A DNA stretch of 64,000 bases from Candidatus Schekmanbacteria bacterium RIFCSPLOWO2_02_FULL_38_14 (lineage in GTDB: Bacteria; Schekmanbacteria; GWA2-38-11). A program made the translations under genes and the position numbers. The notes beneath the pieces were generated by a model. It did not search any database. It saw only the letters and a program-made list of their open reading frames with translations, and was not told the origin of the DNA. Numbering within the stretch: position 1 is the stretch's first letter; every line of letters begins with the position of its first letter. The DNA lies in assembly GCA_001790855.1 (NCBI GenBank), contig MGDH01000022.1:1-64000 (forward strand), written 5' to 3'. Shown here piece after piece: positions 24,281-33,200 of the stretch.

Positions 24281-25576
24281 TTACAGGTATTTTCTCTCCA
24301 TTGCCTCTTTCTTCAGCAAATCTCTGAAATCAGGATGGGCAATAGAGATAAGGGCTTTTGCCCTTTCTCTCAGGCTTTTCCCGTGGAGATTTGCAGCTCC
24401 GTATTCTGTTACAACCCAGTGGACATCCCCACGTGAGGTGACGACTGCAGTGCCGGTGTCAAACCTTGGGACAATGCGTGAAATCTTCCCGTTTTTGGCT
24501 GTAGAAGGTAGGGCAATAATCGGTTTCCCGCCCTCTGAGCGGGCAGCGCCACGGATAAAGTCAACTTGGCCTCCTATCCCGCTGAATTGTTTTGTTCCAA
24601 TCGTGTCAGCGCATACTTGGCCCGTAATGTCTATCTGAATTGCAGAATTAATTGCTACCATTTTATTGTTCTGAGTTATTATGAAAGGGTCATTTGTATA
24701 ATCTGAAGGATGAAGTTCTACAATAGGGTTGTTATCTACAAAGTCGTAAAGATTTTTACTTCCCATTAAAAAACTTGAAATTATTTTTCCAGGATGGAGA
24801 GTTTTCTTCTCATTATTGATAACACTTTTTTCAACGAGTTCAATTATACCATCTGAGAACATTTCAGTATGGATCCCAAGATCTTTTTTGTTACCAAGAA
24901 ATGAGAGTACAGCATCAGGAATTCCTCCTATTCCCATTTGAAGGGTTGAACCATCCTCTATGAGGTCTGCTATATGGCTCCCAATTTTTCTATGTACCTC
25001 AGATGATTCACCCTTTAGCAGAGTGAGTATAGGTTCTGAGCTTTCAACAACTGCTGTAAGTTTTCTTACATGAATGAAACTATCTCCGAAAACACGCGGC
25101 ATCTGATCATTGACTTCAGCAATGACAATTTTGGCATTTTCAGCAGCAGGTTTTATGATATCAACTGATATACCAAAAGAGCAGAAACCATGCTCATCAG
25201 GAGGAGAGACCTGTATCAGCGCTACATCAACAGAAAGAGTTCCATTTTTAAACAGTTTTGGAATTTCCGAGAGAAATATTGGGGTAAAGTCAGCTCGTCC
25301 ATCATTTACTGCATCTCTAGTATTAGTACCCACGAAAAAAGCATTATGCCTGAAAATTCCTTGATATTGTTTATGTGTATAATCTGCAATTCCTGTTGTC
25401 AGGAGACTTATAATCTCTACATTTCTTAGTTTTGGGGCTAAGCTGTTTAAAGCCTTTACCAAAACCTGAGGTTCAGCGCAACCAGAACCAATAATTATTC
25501 TATTCCCAGATTTTATTAGCTCAACAGCTTTTTCAGGTGTTGTTACTTTGTTTCTGTAAATAGCTGGCCAGTCCAT
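24281..25576 (-). CDS. Acetyl-CoA hydrolase/transferase family CoA-transferase (4-hydroxybutyrate CoA-transferase-like)
   Basis: This 431-residue cytoplasmic enzyme has the family's N-terminal VTTPEKAVELIKSGNRI, then DVALIQVSPPDEHGFCSFG and QMGIGGIPDAVL. It also has HTEMFSDG, whose Glu is the expected CoA-thioester-forming residue, and QFSGIGGQVDFIRGA. Members swap CoA between acetyl-CoA and 4-hydroxybutyrate, butyrate or similar acids; the exact acid is not decided here. Its ATG overlaps the stop of the alanine-dehydrogenase-like gene by one base (TAATG), so the two are translationally coupled. They probably act in one pathway of amino- or hydroxy-acid breakdown. Confidence 0.85.
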   Translation of the reverse strand: MDWPAIYRNKVTTPEKAVELIKSGNRIIIGSGCAEPQVLVKALNSLAPKLRNVEIISLLTTGIADYTHKQYQGIFRHNAFFVGTNTRDAVNDGRADFTPIFLSEIPKLFKNGTLSVDVALIQVSPPDEHGFCSFGISVDIIKPAAENAKIVIAEVNDQMPRVFGDSFIHVRKLTAVVESSEPILTLLKGESSEVHRKIGSHIADLIEDGSTLQMGIGGIPDAVLSFLGNKKDLGIHTEMFSDGIIELVEKSVINNEKKTLHPGKIISSFLMGSKNLYDFVDNNPIVELHPSDYTNDPFIITQNNKMVAINSAIQIDITGQVCADTIGTKQFSGIGGQVDFIRGAARSEGGKPIIALPSTAKNGKISRIVPRFDTGTAVVTSRGDVHWVVTEYGAANLHGKSLRERAKALISIAHPDFRDLLKKEAMERKYL

Positions 25577-26688
25577 TAGAATAAACTCTCAATAGGGAAG
25601 TATTTTTTCTTGAAAAGTTCAGCTAATACTTTCATGGTTATTTTGCCTTTATGGGTATAAGCACCTGATGCTATATCCGGGATATATTTAAGAAAATCAT
25701 CTCCAGAATTTGTAAGTTCAAGAATATATGGGAAAAGGACATGGCTTATAGACAGTGAAGATGAGTGAGCGACCAGAGATGTAATGTTTGGAACACAGTA
25801 ATGAATAACACCTTTGTATTCATAAACCGGAGATTTTAATGTAGTTGGCCTGCTTGTTGCTATGCATCCTCCCTGATCAATAGAAAGATCTATAATAAGA
25901 GATTTCTTTTTCATTGAAGCCACCATTTCCTCAGAAACTACAATCGGGGCTTTGGCTCCTTTTATATAAATGGCACCAATGACAACATCAGATTCCTTTA
26001 CCCATTCTGTAAGACCATGAACACTTGAGAAACCAGTATGAACCCCCTTTCCATAATGTCTTTCAACCATTCTCAGCTTTTTGATGTCTCTATCAACAAT
26101 AAGAACATTCGCTCCTAGAGCTGAAGCTGTTTCTGCCGCTGCTCTGCCAACAGAGCCAGCTCCTATTACAAGAATATTGGCTGGTTGAATTCCTGGTGCT
26201 CCGCCCAAAAGTATACCCTTTCCTCCAAAATTACTCTGAAGATACTGTGTTGCAACATGGATGCTTAGACTCCCTGCAATTTCACTGGTAGCTGAAAGTA
26301 TTGGTAACTCTCCGGAAGAATCAGATATGACCTCAAATCCAATAGCAGTAATTTTTCTGTTTAAAAGTTCAGCAAGATATTTTTCACTTGCAACTGCCAG
26401 ATGAAGAAAACACATCAGAATACTTCCTTTGTTCATTAAAGAGATGACTTCAAATGGCGGCGGTGTAACTGTTAGTATAAGTTTTCCTCTCTGATAGGCT
26501 TCTTCAGGGGAATAGACAATTTTTGCACCTTTGTTTAAATAATCTTCATCACTGAAATCGCTAGCTGTTCCTGCACCTTTAAGAATATAGACATTGTGAC
26601 CATTCTTTACGATTGTGCTTATTGCCCCAGGGGAGAGCGGAATTCTTAAGTCCTGCTCTTGAGGATTATAAACTATGCTAATATCCAT
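25576..26688 (-). CDS. Alanine dehydrogenase / transhydrogenase-alpha-like protein lacking the catalytic lysine
   Basis: This 370-residue protein aligns along its length with alanine dehydrogenase. It has LRIPLSPGA (conserved Arg), LHLA (His), a NAD-binding IGAGSVGRAAAETASALGA, and IDLSIDQGGC (Asp). Where alanine dehydrogenases have KVKEP, with the second Lys binding substrate, this protein reads LTVTPPP, so that Lys is Thr. The segment usually reading ANMPGAVPRTST is NITSLVAHSSSL. It therefore binds NAD but may act on another 2-oxo or amino acid, or have another reaction. Tight coupling to the CoA-transferase suggests a shared degradative route. The ATG is at 26688. Confidence 0.75.
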   Translation of the reverse strand: MDISIVYNPQEQDLRIPLSPGAISTIVKNGHNVYILKGAGTASDFSDEDYLNKGAKIVYSPEEAYQRGKLILTVTPPPFEVISLMNKGSILMCFLHLAVASEKYLAELLNRKITAIGFEVISDSSGELPILSATSEIAGSLSIHVATQYLQSNFGGKGILLGGAPGIQPANILVIGAGSVGRAAAETASALGANVLIVDRDIKKLRMVERHYGKGVHTGFSSVHGLTEWVKESDVVIGAIYIKGAKAPIVVSEEMVASMKKKSLIIDLSIDQGGCIATSRPTTLKSPVYEYKGVIHYCVPNITSLVAHSSSLSISHVLFPYILELTNSGDDFLKYIPDIASGAYTHKGKITMKVLAELFKKKYFPIESLF

Positions 26689-26872
26689 ATTTTTAACTTA
26701 ACTAAGGATAAAATTAAATTCTAATATTTCAAAAAATTTCAGAAATCAAATAGTTCTTAAAGCCAGAGGAAAAAGTTTAGACTAATTATTTGGGATTTTA
26801 ATTTGTTTTAAACATAGATGTCAAAATCTAATATCTATTTAGTTTGATACAACTTATTCGCAAATAAAGTTT

Positions 26873-27952
26873 TTAGTATTGCTGAAATAGTTTTCCCCAT
26901 TTTGTGTTCATAAATTCTTTCACAACCTTTTTACCTTTTACAGGATACCAGAAGAAATCATGGTAAAAATATGAACCAAATACAAAAAGATATACAAGTG
27001 GTGTATGGAAAAAGAGTTTCTGGAAAATTTTTAAAGGAGAAAACCAGAGAATATCTCCAATGTAGCTTGCAGTATTATCTCCGACAAAGAAGTTGAAGTT
27101 GACTTTTGATATGTCATCTCCAACAATTTCTATTTCTTCAATTTTTCCAACACCCAAACCCTGTTCATGGGCTAATCTGATATATTCAAGACTCATGGGG
27201 TCAAAGCCCATCATCTTGGATGCAACTGCATCTATAGCAACACAATCACCACTTGCCAGAATATAGTCTTTCTCAACAGGAATCATTGTTCTTGGTCCTG
27301 GTCCGTTTCCGCATGTAGTTCCATCCATTACAGCAAAAATTCCGGAGTGGATTTCCTTTTGTATTGCCAGAAGGTCAACAAGGGTTTTATGGATTTCGCT
27401 GTGAGTGTAATGTCTGCGAGTATTTAAAAGTCCACCAAAGGCATTCTTCATAGCTCCGGTAGTTGTAGTATATATATGGGTTTTCATAGTTGGGAGATGG
27501 ATAATATTTTTATCAAAGAAAAAGTCGGGAAGATAAATTCCTTCGGGATAGATTTTGTAAAGAATATTCATTTTCGCTTTTGGCTCGTAACGAATCCATT
27601 TTATATCTTGGGGAAGGAAATTATACTTTTTAGGAATATCATATTTTTTAAAAACCGGATTGAATTTATTAAGTTCTTCTCCCTTAAAAGCATTTGTAAC
27701 AACGGTTTCATTTGCTACGGACACAAGTTCAGTATAACCAGAAGATTTTAATTTTTTTATTGTTCCTTCAAGCTGCCATGGGGTTGTATTTGCACCAGGG
27801 AAAGGGAAATGCCATGAAATGTTATCTTTTAATATTGTGGTTTTGTTTTTTGACAGGAATTTATCAAATTCAGCCAAATCAAGTAATTTCTGATAGTCCT
27901 CGATTACTGTTTCAGGTCTTGTCTTTAAAACAGCAACTTTGGTTTTTGCCAT
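26873..27952 (-). CDS. DUF362-domain protein
   Basis: This 359-residue protein has the DUF362 features KDNISWHFPFPGANTTPWQL, HLPTMKTHIYTTTTGAMKNA, a G-rich MDGTTCGNGPGPRTMIP and GDCVAIDAVASKMMGFDP. There is no ferredoxin-type Cys cluster, unlike many longer DUF362 proteins. The C-terminal 70 residues include a hydrophobic patch (about 305-330) that may contact the membrane. Function of the family is poorly known. The ATG at 27952 has GGAG 8-9 bases upstream. It lies 59 bp after dxs in the same direction and may be the last gene of that operon, where tlyA is often found in other species. Confidence 0.85.
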   Translation of the reverse strand: MAKTKVAVLKTRPETVIEDYQKLLDLAEFDKFLSKNKTTILKDNISWHFPFPGANTTPWQLEGTIKKLKSSGYTELVSVANETVVTNAFKGEELNKFNPVFKKYDIPKKYNFLPQDIKWIRYEPKAKMNILYKIYPEGIYLPDFFFDKNIIHLPTMKTHIYTTTTGAMKNAFGGLLNTRRHYTHSEIHKTLVDLLAIQKEIHSGIFAVMDGTTCGNGPGPRTMIPVEKDYILASGDCVAIDAVASKMMGFDPMSLEYIRLAHEQGLGVGKIEEIEIVGDDISKVNFNFFVGDNTASYIGDILWFSPLKIFQKLFFHTPLVYLFVFGSYFYHDFFWYPVKGKKVVKEFMNTKWGKLFQQY

Positions 27953-28011
27953 TTAGTTTCTCCTTATGTAACACACTTGTTATTTAATTCGTGGCTAATT
28001 TAAAAAACGAT

Positions 28012-29913
28012 TTATTTTTTTATGACCTTTAATTTAACAGCACCTAAAGATGATCTTACAACTTTTATAATGCCTTCAGTATCAAGTCCGAATTTTTCTC
28101 TCAATTCTACCTGAGACCCGTGTTCGACAAACTCATCAGGAATTCCTATTCTGCAAGAGACAGAATTTGCCAGTCCGTTTTCTGTTAATATTTCTAAAAC
28201 TGCACTTCCAAAACCACCCTGAAGAACATTTTCTTCAATAGTTATAACTATATTTACTTCAGAAGCAATATTGCAGATTGTAGTTCTGTCCAAAGGTTTT
28301 ATAAATCTTGAATTAACGACAGCTGTTCTGATACCATCTTTTTCTAATTTTTCAGATGCACACAGTGACGGATATACCATGTTGCCTATTGCTAATAGGG
28401 CAACATCTTTTCCTTTTTTAATCACCTCTGCTTTCCCTACTTCAATTAATTTAAATTCCTTTTCGATAACTACTCCGGTACCAATGCTTCTTGGGTATCT
28501 TATTGCAACAGGTTGATTCATATTAATAGCAGTATAAAGCATATGCTGTAGTTCATTTTCATCTTTTGGTGACATAACAATCATATTGGGCATAAACCTT
28601 AGGTATGATATGTCAAAAACTCCCTGGTGTGTAACCCCATCAGAGCCTACTATTCCTGCCCTATCTATAGCAAATATGACCGGTAGATTTGGGATACATA
28701 CATCATGTATTATCTGGTCAAAACCTCTTTGTAAAAAGGTTGAATAGATAGCAACTATAGGTTTAAGTCCTTTTGATGCCATGCCTGCAGCAAATGTTAT
28801 CCCATGTTGTTCAGCTATTCCAACATCATAAAACCTTTCAGGGAATTTATCCCTGAAAATGCAGAGGCCAGTACCTTCAGCCATAGCAGCAGTTACTGCT
28901 ACTACCCTTTCATCTTTTTCTGCAAGTTTTAAAACTGTTTCTCCAAAAACCTGTGTATAAGATGGAACAGTTGATTTTTCTTTGCTAAAACAGCCGCTTT
29001 CAATCTCAAAAGATGTTACTCCGTGGAAAGTGCAGGGATTTTCTTCAGCATATTTATACCCTTTTCCTTTTTGAGTTATCACATGGATTAAGACAGGACT
29101 TTGGATTTCCTTAACATTTTTTAAAGTTTCTATCAGGTAATGAATATTATGCCCATCAATTGGTCCTACATACTTAAAACCCAATTCTTCAAATATTATC
29201 CCTGGTACAATAAGGCTTTTAATTGCTTCTTCAAGCTTTCTTACCTGCTTTGCCACCCGGGTACCGATTTTGGGGATGCTTTTGAGCAAGGTTTCTATCT
29301 CTTTTCTGAATTTCATGTAGCGGGTTCCAGTAGTAACCTTTGACAGATATGCTGCAATTGCTCCTACATTTGGGGAAATTGACATCTCATTATCATTTAA
29401 TACGACTATGAAGTTTTTCTTAAATCGCCCCGCATGATTTAACCCTTCATAGGCTAATCCTCCGGTAAGCGAACCATCACCAACAACTGCTATTACATAG
29501 TTTTCTTCTTTCAGATGACGCATTGCCTCAGCAATACCCAGAGAAACAGAGATAGAAGTGCTTGCGTGCCCTGCAGTGAAAGGGTCATAGATACTTTCTT
29601 CAGGGTGTGGAAACCCGCTCAATCCTTTATATTTTCTTATTGTAGAAAATTTATCCTTTCTGCCAGTTAAAATCTTATGTGCGTAACTCTGATGGCCAAC
29701 ATCCCATACTATCTTATCATCAGGGGCATTAAATACATAATGAAGGGCAATTGTAAGTTCTACAACACCAAGACTTGATGCAAGATGTCCACCATTTTGT
29801 GAAATAATCTTGATTATCAGTTCTCTGATTTCTGAGGCTAATACATCAAGTTCCTTCAGTGTCATCTCTTTCAAATCATTTGGGTAATTTATCTTTTTTA
29901 AAATTTCTTCCAT
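28012..29913 (-). CDS. dxs: 1-deoxy-D-xylulose-5-phosphate synthase
   Basis: This first enzyme of the MEP isoprenoid pathway makes 1-deoxy-D-xylulose 5-phosphate from pyruvate and glyceraldehyde 3-phosphate with thiamine diphosphate. The 633-residue full-length protein has WDVGHQSYAHKILTGR, the thiamine-binding GDGSLTGGLAYEGLNHAG, AEGTGLCIF, DRAGIVGSDGVTHQG and the transketolase C-terminal domain. It is the fourth gene of the xseA-xseB-ispA-dxs operon, starting 16 bp after ispA. Product flow is consistent: Dxs makes the precursor of the IspA substrates. Confidence 0.97.
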   Translation of the reverse strand: MEEILKKINYPNDLKEMTLKELDVLASEIRELIIKIISQNGGHLASSLGVVELTIALHYVFNAPDDKIVWDVGHQSYAHKILTGRKDKFSTIRKYKGLSGFPHPEESIYDPFTAGHASTSISVSLGIAEAMRHLKEENYVIAVVGDGSLTGGLAYEGLNHAGRFKKNFIVVLNDNEMSISPNVGAIAAYLSKVTTGTRYMKFRKEIETLLKSIPKIGTRVAKQVRKLEEAIKSLIVPGIIFEELGFKYVGPIDGHNIHYLIETLKNVKEIQSPVLIHVITQKGKGYKYAEENPCTFHGVTSFEIESGCFSKEKSTVPSYTQVFGETVLKLAEKDERVVAVTAAMAEGTGLCIFRDKFPERFYDVGIAEQHGITFAAGMASKGLKPIVAIYSTFLQRGFDQIIHDVCIPNLPVIFAIDRAGIVGSDGVTHQGVFDISYLRFMPNMIVMSPKDENELQHMLYTAINMNQPVAIRYPRSIGTGVVIEKEFKLIEVGKAEVIKKGKDVALLAIGNMVYPSLCASEKLEKDGIRTAVVNSRFIKPLDRTTICNIASEVNIVITIEENVLQGGFGSAVLEILTENGLANSVSCRIGIPDEFVEHGSQVELREKFGLDTEGIIKVVRSSLGAVKLKVIKK

Positions 29914-29928
29914 ATTTAATTTTTTCTA

Positions 29929-30834
29929 TTATTTGTTTCTTGAAGTTATGTATTTTGTTATCTCCCTAAGCAGTTTAGCACTGCTACCAAAGTTCTGTAA
30001 GATATTCAATGCTTCTTCAACAAGCTGACTGGCTTTCCTTTTGGAAGTATCCATGCCAAGGCATTGTGGATAAGTAGCTTTGTCAGTTTTTTTATCACTT
30101 CCTGTTTCCTTGCCAATTTTTTCTTCAATCCCTTCAATATCAAGAATATCATCTATTATCTGAAATGCCAAGCCTATTTTTGTACCGTATTGAGTTAGGA
30201 GTTTAAGGTTTTTTTCAGATGCTTTTGCCACAATTGCTCCTGCTCTTACGGATGCTGTTATTAATGCTCCGGTTTTATGTGAGTGAATATAATTAAGTGT
30301 TTCCTCCTTTACCATTTTTCCTTCTGACTGAATGTCTGCTGCCTGTCCTCCAATCATTCCGTCAATTCCTGAGAAGAATGCTATGTCATTTATTATTTTT
30401 AGTGTTAAAGAAGGGTCAAAATTTTCAAGGTTATCCTCATCACTTATTATTTTAAAAGCAAGAGTCAAAAGTGCATCACCCGCTAAAATAGCTATCGCTT
30501 CACCGAAAACCTTATGATTTGTCAATTGTCCTCTTCTATAGGTGTCATTATCCATTGCAGGTAGATCATCATGGATTAACGAGTAGGTATGAATAAGTTC
30601 AATGGCGCATGCAAATGGGATTGCATATTTCACCACACCTCCGAGGGTTTCGCAGATTACAAGAGTAAGAATTGACCTTAATCTTTTTCCTCCAGCAAAA
30701 ACACTGTAATTAATGGATTCTTTGAGAGAATCCGGATATCCACTGTATTGAGAAATGAATTTTTTTAATGAATCTTCAATTAATATTTTCCTTGATTCTA
30801 ATTCTTTTTTGAGCTCCATACTGTTTTTATTCAT
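29929..30834 (-). CDS. ispA: Polyprenyl diphosphate synthase (farnesyl/geranylgeranyl type)
   Basis: This short-chain isoprenyl diphosphate synthase condenses isopentenyl diphosphate with allylic diphosphates. The 301-residue product has GGKRLRS, the first Asp-rich motif in SLIHDDLPAMDND, GGQAADIQSE and the second motif in QIIDDILDIEG. The start at the ATG at 30834 overlaps the xseB stop by 8 bases (GATGAATAA), giving coupling. Upstream in-frame codons to 30861 would lie inside xseB. The sequence does not settle whether C15 or C20 is the main product. Confidence 0.9.
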   Translation of the reverse strand: MNKNSMELKKELESRKILIEDSLKKFISQYSGYPDSLKESINYSVFAGGKRLRSILTLVICETLGGVVKYAIPFACAIELIHTYSLIHDDLPAMDNDTYRRGQLTNHKVFGEAIAILAGDALLTLAFKIISDEDNLENFDPSLTLKIINDIAFFSGIDGMIGGQAADIQSEGKMVKEETLNYIHSHKTGALITASVRAGAIVAKASEKNLKLLTQYGTKIGLAFQIIDDILDIEGIEEKIGKETGSDKKTDKATYPQCLGMDTSKRKASQLVEEALNILQNFGSSAKLLREITKYITSRNK

Positions 30835-31075
30835 CAGACTCTTCACTGTTGAGTTCATCAAAAGGCTTTATTATGTTTGATCCGTTTTCTCCTTTAATCA
30901 GGATTTCAACTTTTTTTTCAGCTTCTTCAAGTTTTGAAGCACATACTTTGCTGAGGTTAATACCCTCTTCAAATAACCTCATGGATTCTTCTAAGTTAAG
31001 GTTTCCTTCTTCAAGTTTTTTTACAATTATTTCAAGTTTCCCAAAGGCATCTTCAAATTTTATTTCATTTCCCAT
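30827..31075 (-). CDS. xseB: Exodeoxyribonuclease VII small subunit
   Basis: This 82-residue helical protein has the family pattern FEDAFGKLEIIVKKLEEGNL then LEESMRLFEEGINLSKVCAS. It is the regulatory/structural subunit that wraps the large subunit XseA to form exonuclease VII, which degrades single-stranded DNA. It lies 39 bp after xseA and overlaps ispA by 8 bp. The acidic C-terminus (NSEESDE) is a little longer than usual. Confidence 0.92.
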   Translation of the reverse strand: MGNEIKFEDAFGKLEIIVKKLEEGNLNLEESMRLFEEGINLSKVCASKLEEAEKKVEILIKGENGSNIIKPFDELNSEESDE

Positions 31076-31114
31076 CAGCAGAATTCCCCTTTTGAAAAAA
31101 TATTGATTCTATAA

Positions 31115-32440
31115 TTAATTTACTTCACAAGATATTTTTCCATCTTTTAAGGTCAAGCTTAATTGTTCTCCTGTTTTTACCTGAGATATGCTTTTAATAA
31201 GGTTTCCGTCATTTGATTTCTGGCATATGCAGTAACCTCTTTCCATCTGAGAATAAGGGTTAAAAAAATTTAATATTTCAAATCGTTTCGAATACTCCTT
31301 TTTGTAATTTGCTATCAATACCTTCATTGCTGATTGAAGGCGGTTTTCAATTTGTTTTAAAATTCCCTGATAGCTTGATATTCTGTAAGTTGGCTTATGA
31401 GCCAAAAATTTTCCATACATAATGATAAGGGACTCTTTCTTTTCACTGATGAGATTAAGAGTTTCTCTATTGATTCTGGATGTCAGTTCGTCAGTTTTCT
31501 GATAATATTTTCGAATGAGGCTTAATGGTGTATATGCCTGGCACAGGCTGATTAATAGCTCCAATGATTTATTTAGATATTTTATTTTTGACAGAAATTT
31601 ATCTTTTAATCTGCTTTGCAGAAAATGCAAATTCTTTTGGATTTCTTCTTTGCTTGAAATTACAAGTTCAGCTGCTGCTGATGGGGTTGGAGCTCTGACA
31701 TCAGCTACAAAATCAGAAATAGTATAATCAATTTCATGTCCAACAGCAGAGATGACAGGTATTTTTGAGGCAAAGATAGCTCTTGCAACAATTTCTTCAT
31801 TAAATGCCCAAAGGTCTTCAATTGAACCTCCACCCCTTCCAACAATCAAAACGTCAATATCACTAAATTTATTCAGTTCTTCTATTCCATAAGCTATCTC
31901 TTTTGCTGCTTCATCGCCCTGGACTTTTACTGGATAAACCAGAATATGCAGGTTAGCAAATCTTCTGTTAATTACATGGATTATGTCCCTTATTGCTGCA
32001 CCGGTTGGAGAGGTCACAATTCCGATTTTTTTTGGAAAAAAAGGGAGCTTCTTTTTAAACTTTTTTTCAAAAAGTCCCTCTTCTGCAAGCTTTACTTTCA
32101 ACTGCTCAAAAGCTAACTGAAGGGCACCTATCCCTTTTGGTTCTATGTAATCAATTATTATCTGATAGATTCCCCTTGCTTCGTAAACTGTTATTCTTCC
32201 ATTCACAATTACGCTAAGCCCGTCTTTGACATCAAATTTTATAAATCTTCGTTGTGTTTTAAAGATTACAGCTTGAATCTGGGCAAACTCATCTTTTAAA
32301 GTAAAATAGATATGTCCTGAGGATGGAATTTTTAAGTTAGATATTTCACCTTCTATCCAAATATTATTGAAATTTAGTTCTAGTTTTTCTTTAATAAGCT
32401 GAGTAATTTTCGAGATAGTATAGATTTGAGTTTCTACCAT
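31115..32440 (-). CDS. xseA: Exodeoxyribonuclease VII large subunit
   Basis: This 441-residue protein has an N-terminal OB-fold (about 1-100, with VWIEGEISNLKIPSSGHIYF). The catalytic core follows with IGIVTSPTGAAIRDI, LIVGRGGGSIEDLWAFNEE, SAVGHEIDYTISDFVADVRA and PTPSAAAE, then a long coiled helical region (about 270-400). It cleaves single-stranded DNA in both directions in complex with XseB. It is the first gene of the xseA-xseB-ispA-dxs operon. Its promoter must lie in the 456-bp region shared with the divergent small gene at 32897. Confidence 0.95.
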   Translation of the reverse strand: MVETQIYTISKITQLIKEKLELNFNNIWIEGEISNLKIPSSGHIYFTLKDEFAQIQAVIFKTQRRFIKFDVKDGLSVIVNGRITVYEARGIYQIIIDYIEPKGIGALQLAFEQLKVKLAEEGLFEKKFKKKLPFFPKKIGIVTSPTGAAIRDIIHVINRRFANLHILVYPVKVQGDEAAKEIAYGIEELNKFSDIDVLIVGRGGGSIEDLWAFNEEIVARAIFASKIPVISAVGHEIDYTISDFVADVRAPTPSAAAELVISSKEEIQKNLHFLQSRLKDKFLSKIKYLNKSLELLISLCQAYTPLSLIRKYYQKTDELTSRINRETLNLISEKKESLIIMYGKFLAHKPTYRISSYQGILKQIENRLQSAMKVLIANYKKEYSKRFEILNFFNPYSQMERGYCICQKSNDGNLIKSISQVKTGEQLSLTLKDGKISCEVN

Positions 32441-32512
32441 AGTTCAGTAAACCTCATGATTTTGAGATTGAGCTTAAGAGAAATAATACTCTGTGTCAAG
32501 GGAGTTTTTATA

Positions 32513-32541
32513 GTTTCTGAAAACTGTTTTATTTCAGAAAC
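32513..32541. repeat. Perfect 10-bp inverted repeat
   Basis: GTTTCTGAAA (32513-32522) and TTTCAGAAAC (32532-32541) are exact reverse complements with a 9-base loop. It lies between xseA and the sigma-54-type region. It could be an operator or a structured 5' leader of xseA. Confidence 0.6.
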
Positions 32542-32605
32542 ACAATAGGTTCTAAGCTATTTATTTTTATGGCTTTTGAGGACTATGTTTTTAAATTTTT
32601 TTTAA

Positions 32606-32622
32606 TGTCGGGTTTTTAGACA
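32606..32622. promoter_or_regulatory. Upstream activator-type palindrome 1 (TGTC-N9-GACA)
   Basis: TGTCGGGTTTTTAGACA is an inverted repeat with 4-bp half-sites and 9-base spacing. It is about 190 bp upstream of the predicted sigma-54 transcription start and nearly identical in design to the second site at 32670-32686. Confidence 0.6.
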
Positions 32623-32669
32623 CTTTTTATATTTATAAAACAATGAGTTAGATTATCTCTGCTAAAAAA

Positions 32670-32686
32670 TGTCGGAAATTTAGACA
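32670..32686. promoter_or_regulatory. Upstream activator-type palindrome 2 (TGTC-N9-GACA)
   Basis: TGTCGGAAATTTAGACA shares TGTCGG...TTTAGACA with site 1 and starts 64 bp after it. It lies about 125-140 bp upstream of the predicted start, the usual distance for NtrC-type enhancer sites. Confidence 0.6.
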
Positions 32687-32782
32687 AATTTCAAGTTTCT
32701 ATATTTGTACTTTTAAATAAGTCTAATCGATTATTATGGAATTAAGCAATTAAAACAAATAGTTATATTTTTGCCCTAAAAA

Positions 32783-32798
32783 TGGCATAAATTTTGCA
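32783..32798 (+). promoter_or_regulatory. Sigma-54-type promoter (-24/-12)
   Basis: TGGCATAAATTTTGCA matches the TGGCAC-N5-TTGCA consensus, with GG at 32784-32785 and GC at 32796-32797 separated by exactly 10 bases. Transcription should begin near 32809, leaving a leader of about 88 nt before the small gene at 32897. Confidence 0.65.
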
Positions 32799-32896
32799 TA
32801 AATCTTAAGTATCAAAAGAATATTTTTTAAAAGGGTGAGAATTAAAACTTTTATTAAAGCCTTTCTTCTCTAACCAGCAATTTCTTAAGGAAAACT

Positions 32897-33154
32897 ATGT
32901 CTGACAATAGTGGGAAAAAAGAAGAATTTGCTGAAGAAGAAACAAAATTTCTTCAGCTAAGAACTGCTGTTAACCTTACAAAGTTAATAATATTGCAGGG
33001 AGAAATTACGTATGGAGAGGCTTTAAAACTTGTTGAAAACCTCAGGTCTTATTCCATGAAGCTTTTTCCTGAAAAAGAAGAGACTTTTGAGTTGGTTTAT
33101 AGAGGAAGATTTAATAGAATAATGGACGAAAAATACAAGTATTTGGAAGAATAA
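32897..33154 (+). CDS. Small conserved-looking protein of unknown function, sigma-54-associated
   Basis: This 85-residue soluble, charged protein has predicted helices: an acidic N-terminus (KKEEFAEEETKF), LRTAVNLTKLIILQGEIT, YGEALKLVENLRSYSMKLFP and EETFELVYRGRFNRIMDEKY. I do not recognise a named family. The pattern of GEIT..EA..L, LFP.KEE.F and YR.RF looks like a conserved domain rather than chance. AAGGA precedes the ATG at 32897 by 8 bases. The upstream sigma-54-type promoter and two palindromes suggest tight regulated expression. It stands alone, converging with coaBC. Confidence 0.75.
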   Translation: MSDNSGKKEEFAEEETKFLQLRTAVNLTKLIILQGEITYGEALKLVENLRSYSMKLFPEKEETFELVYRGRFNRIMDEKYKYLEE

Positions 33155-33200
33155 ATTTATTTATTCAGTAAGAGTTTCAAAAATAAGAAGGAAAGTATTA

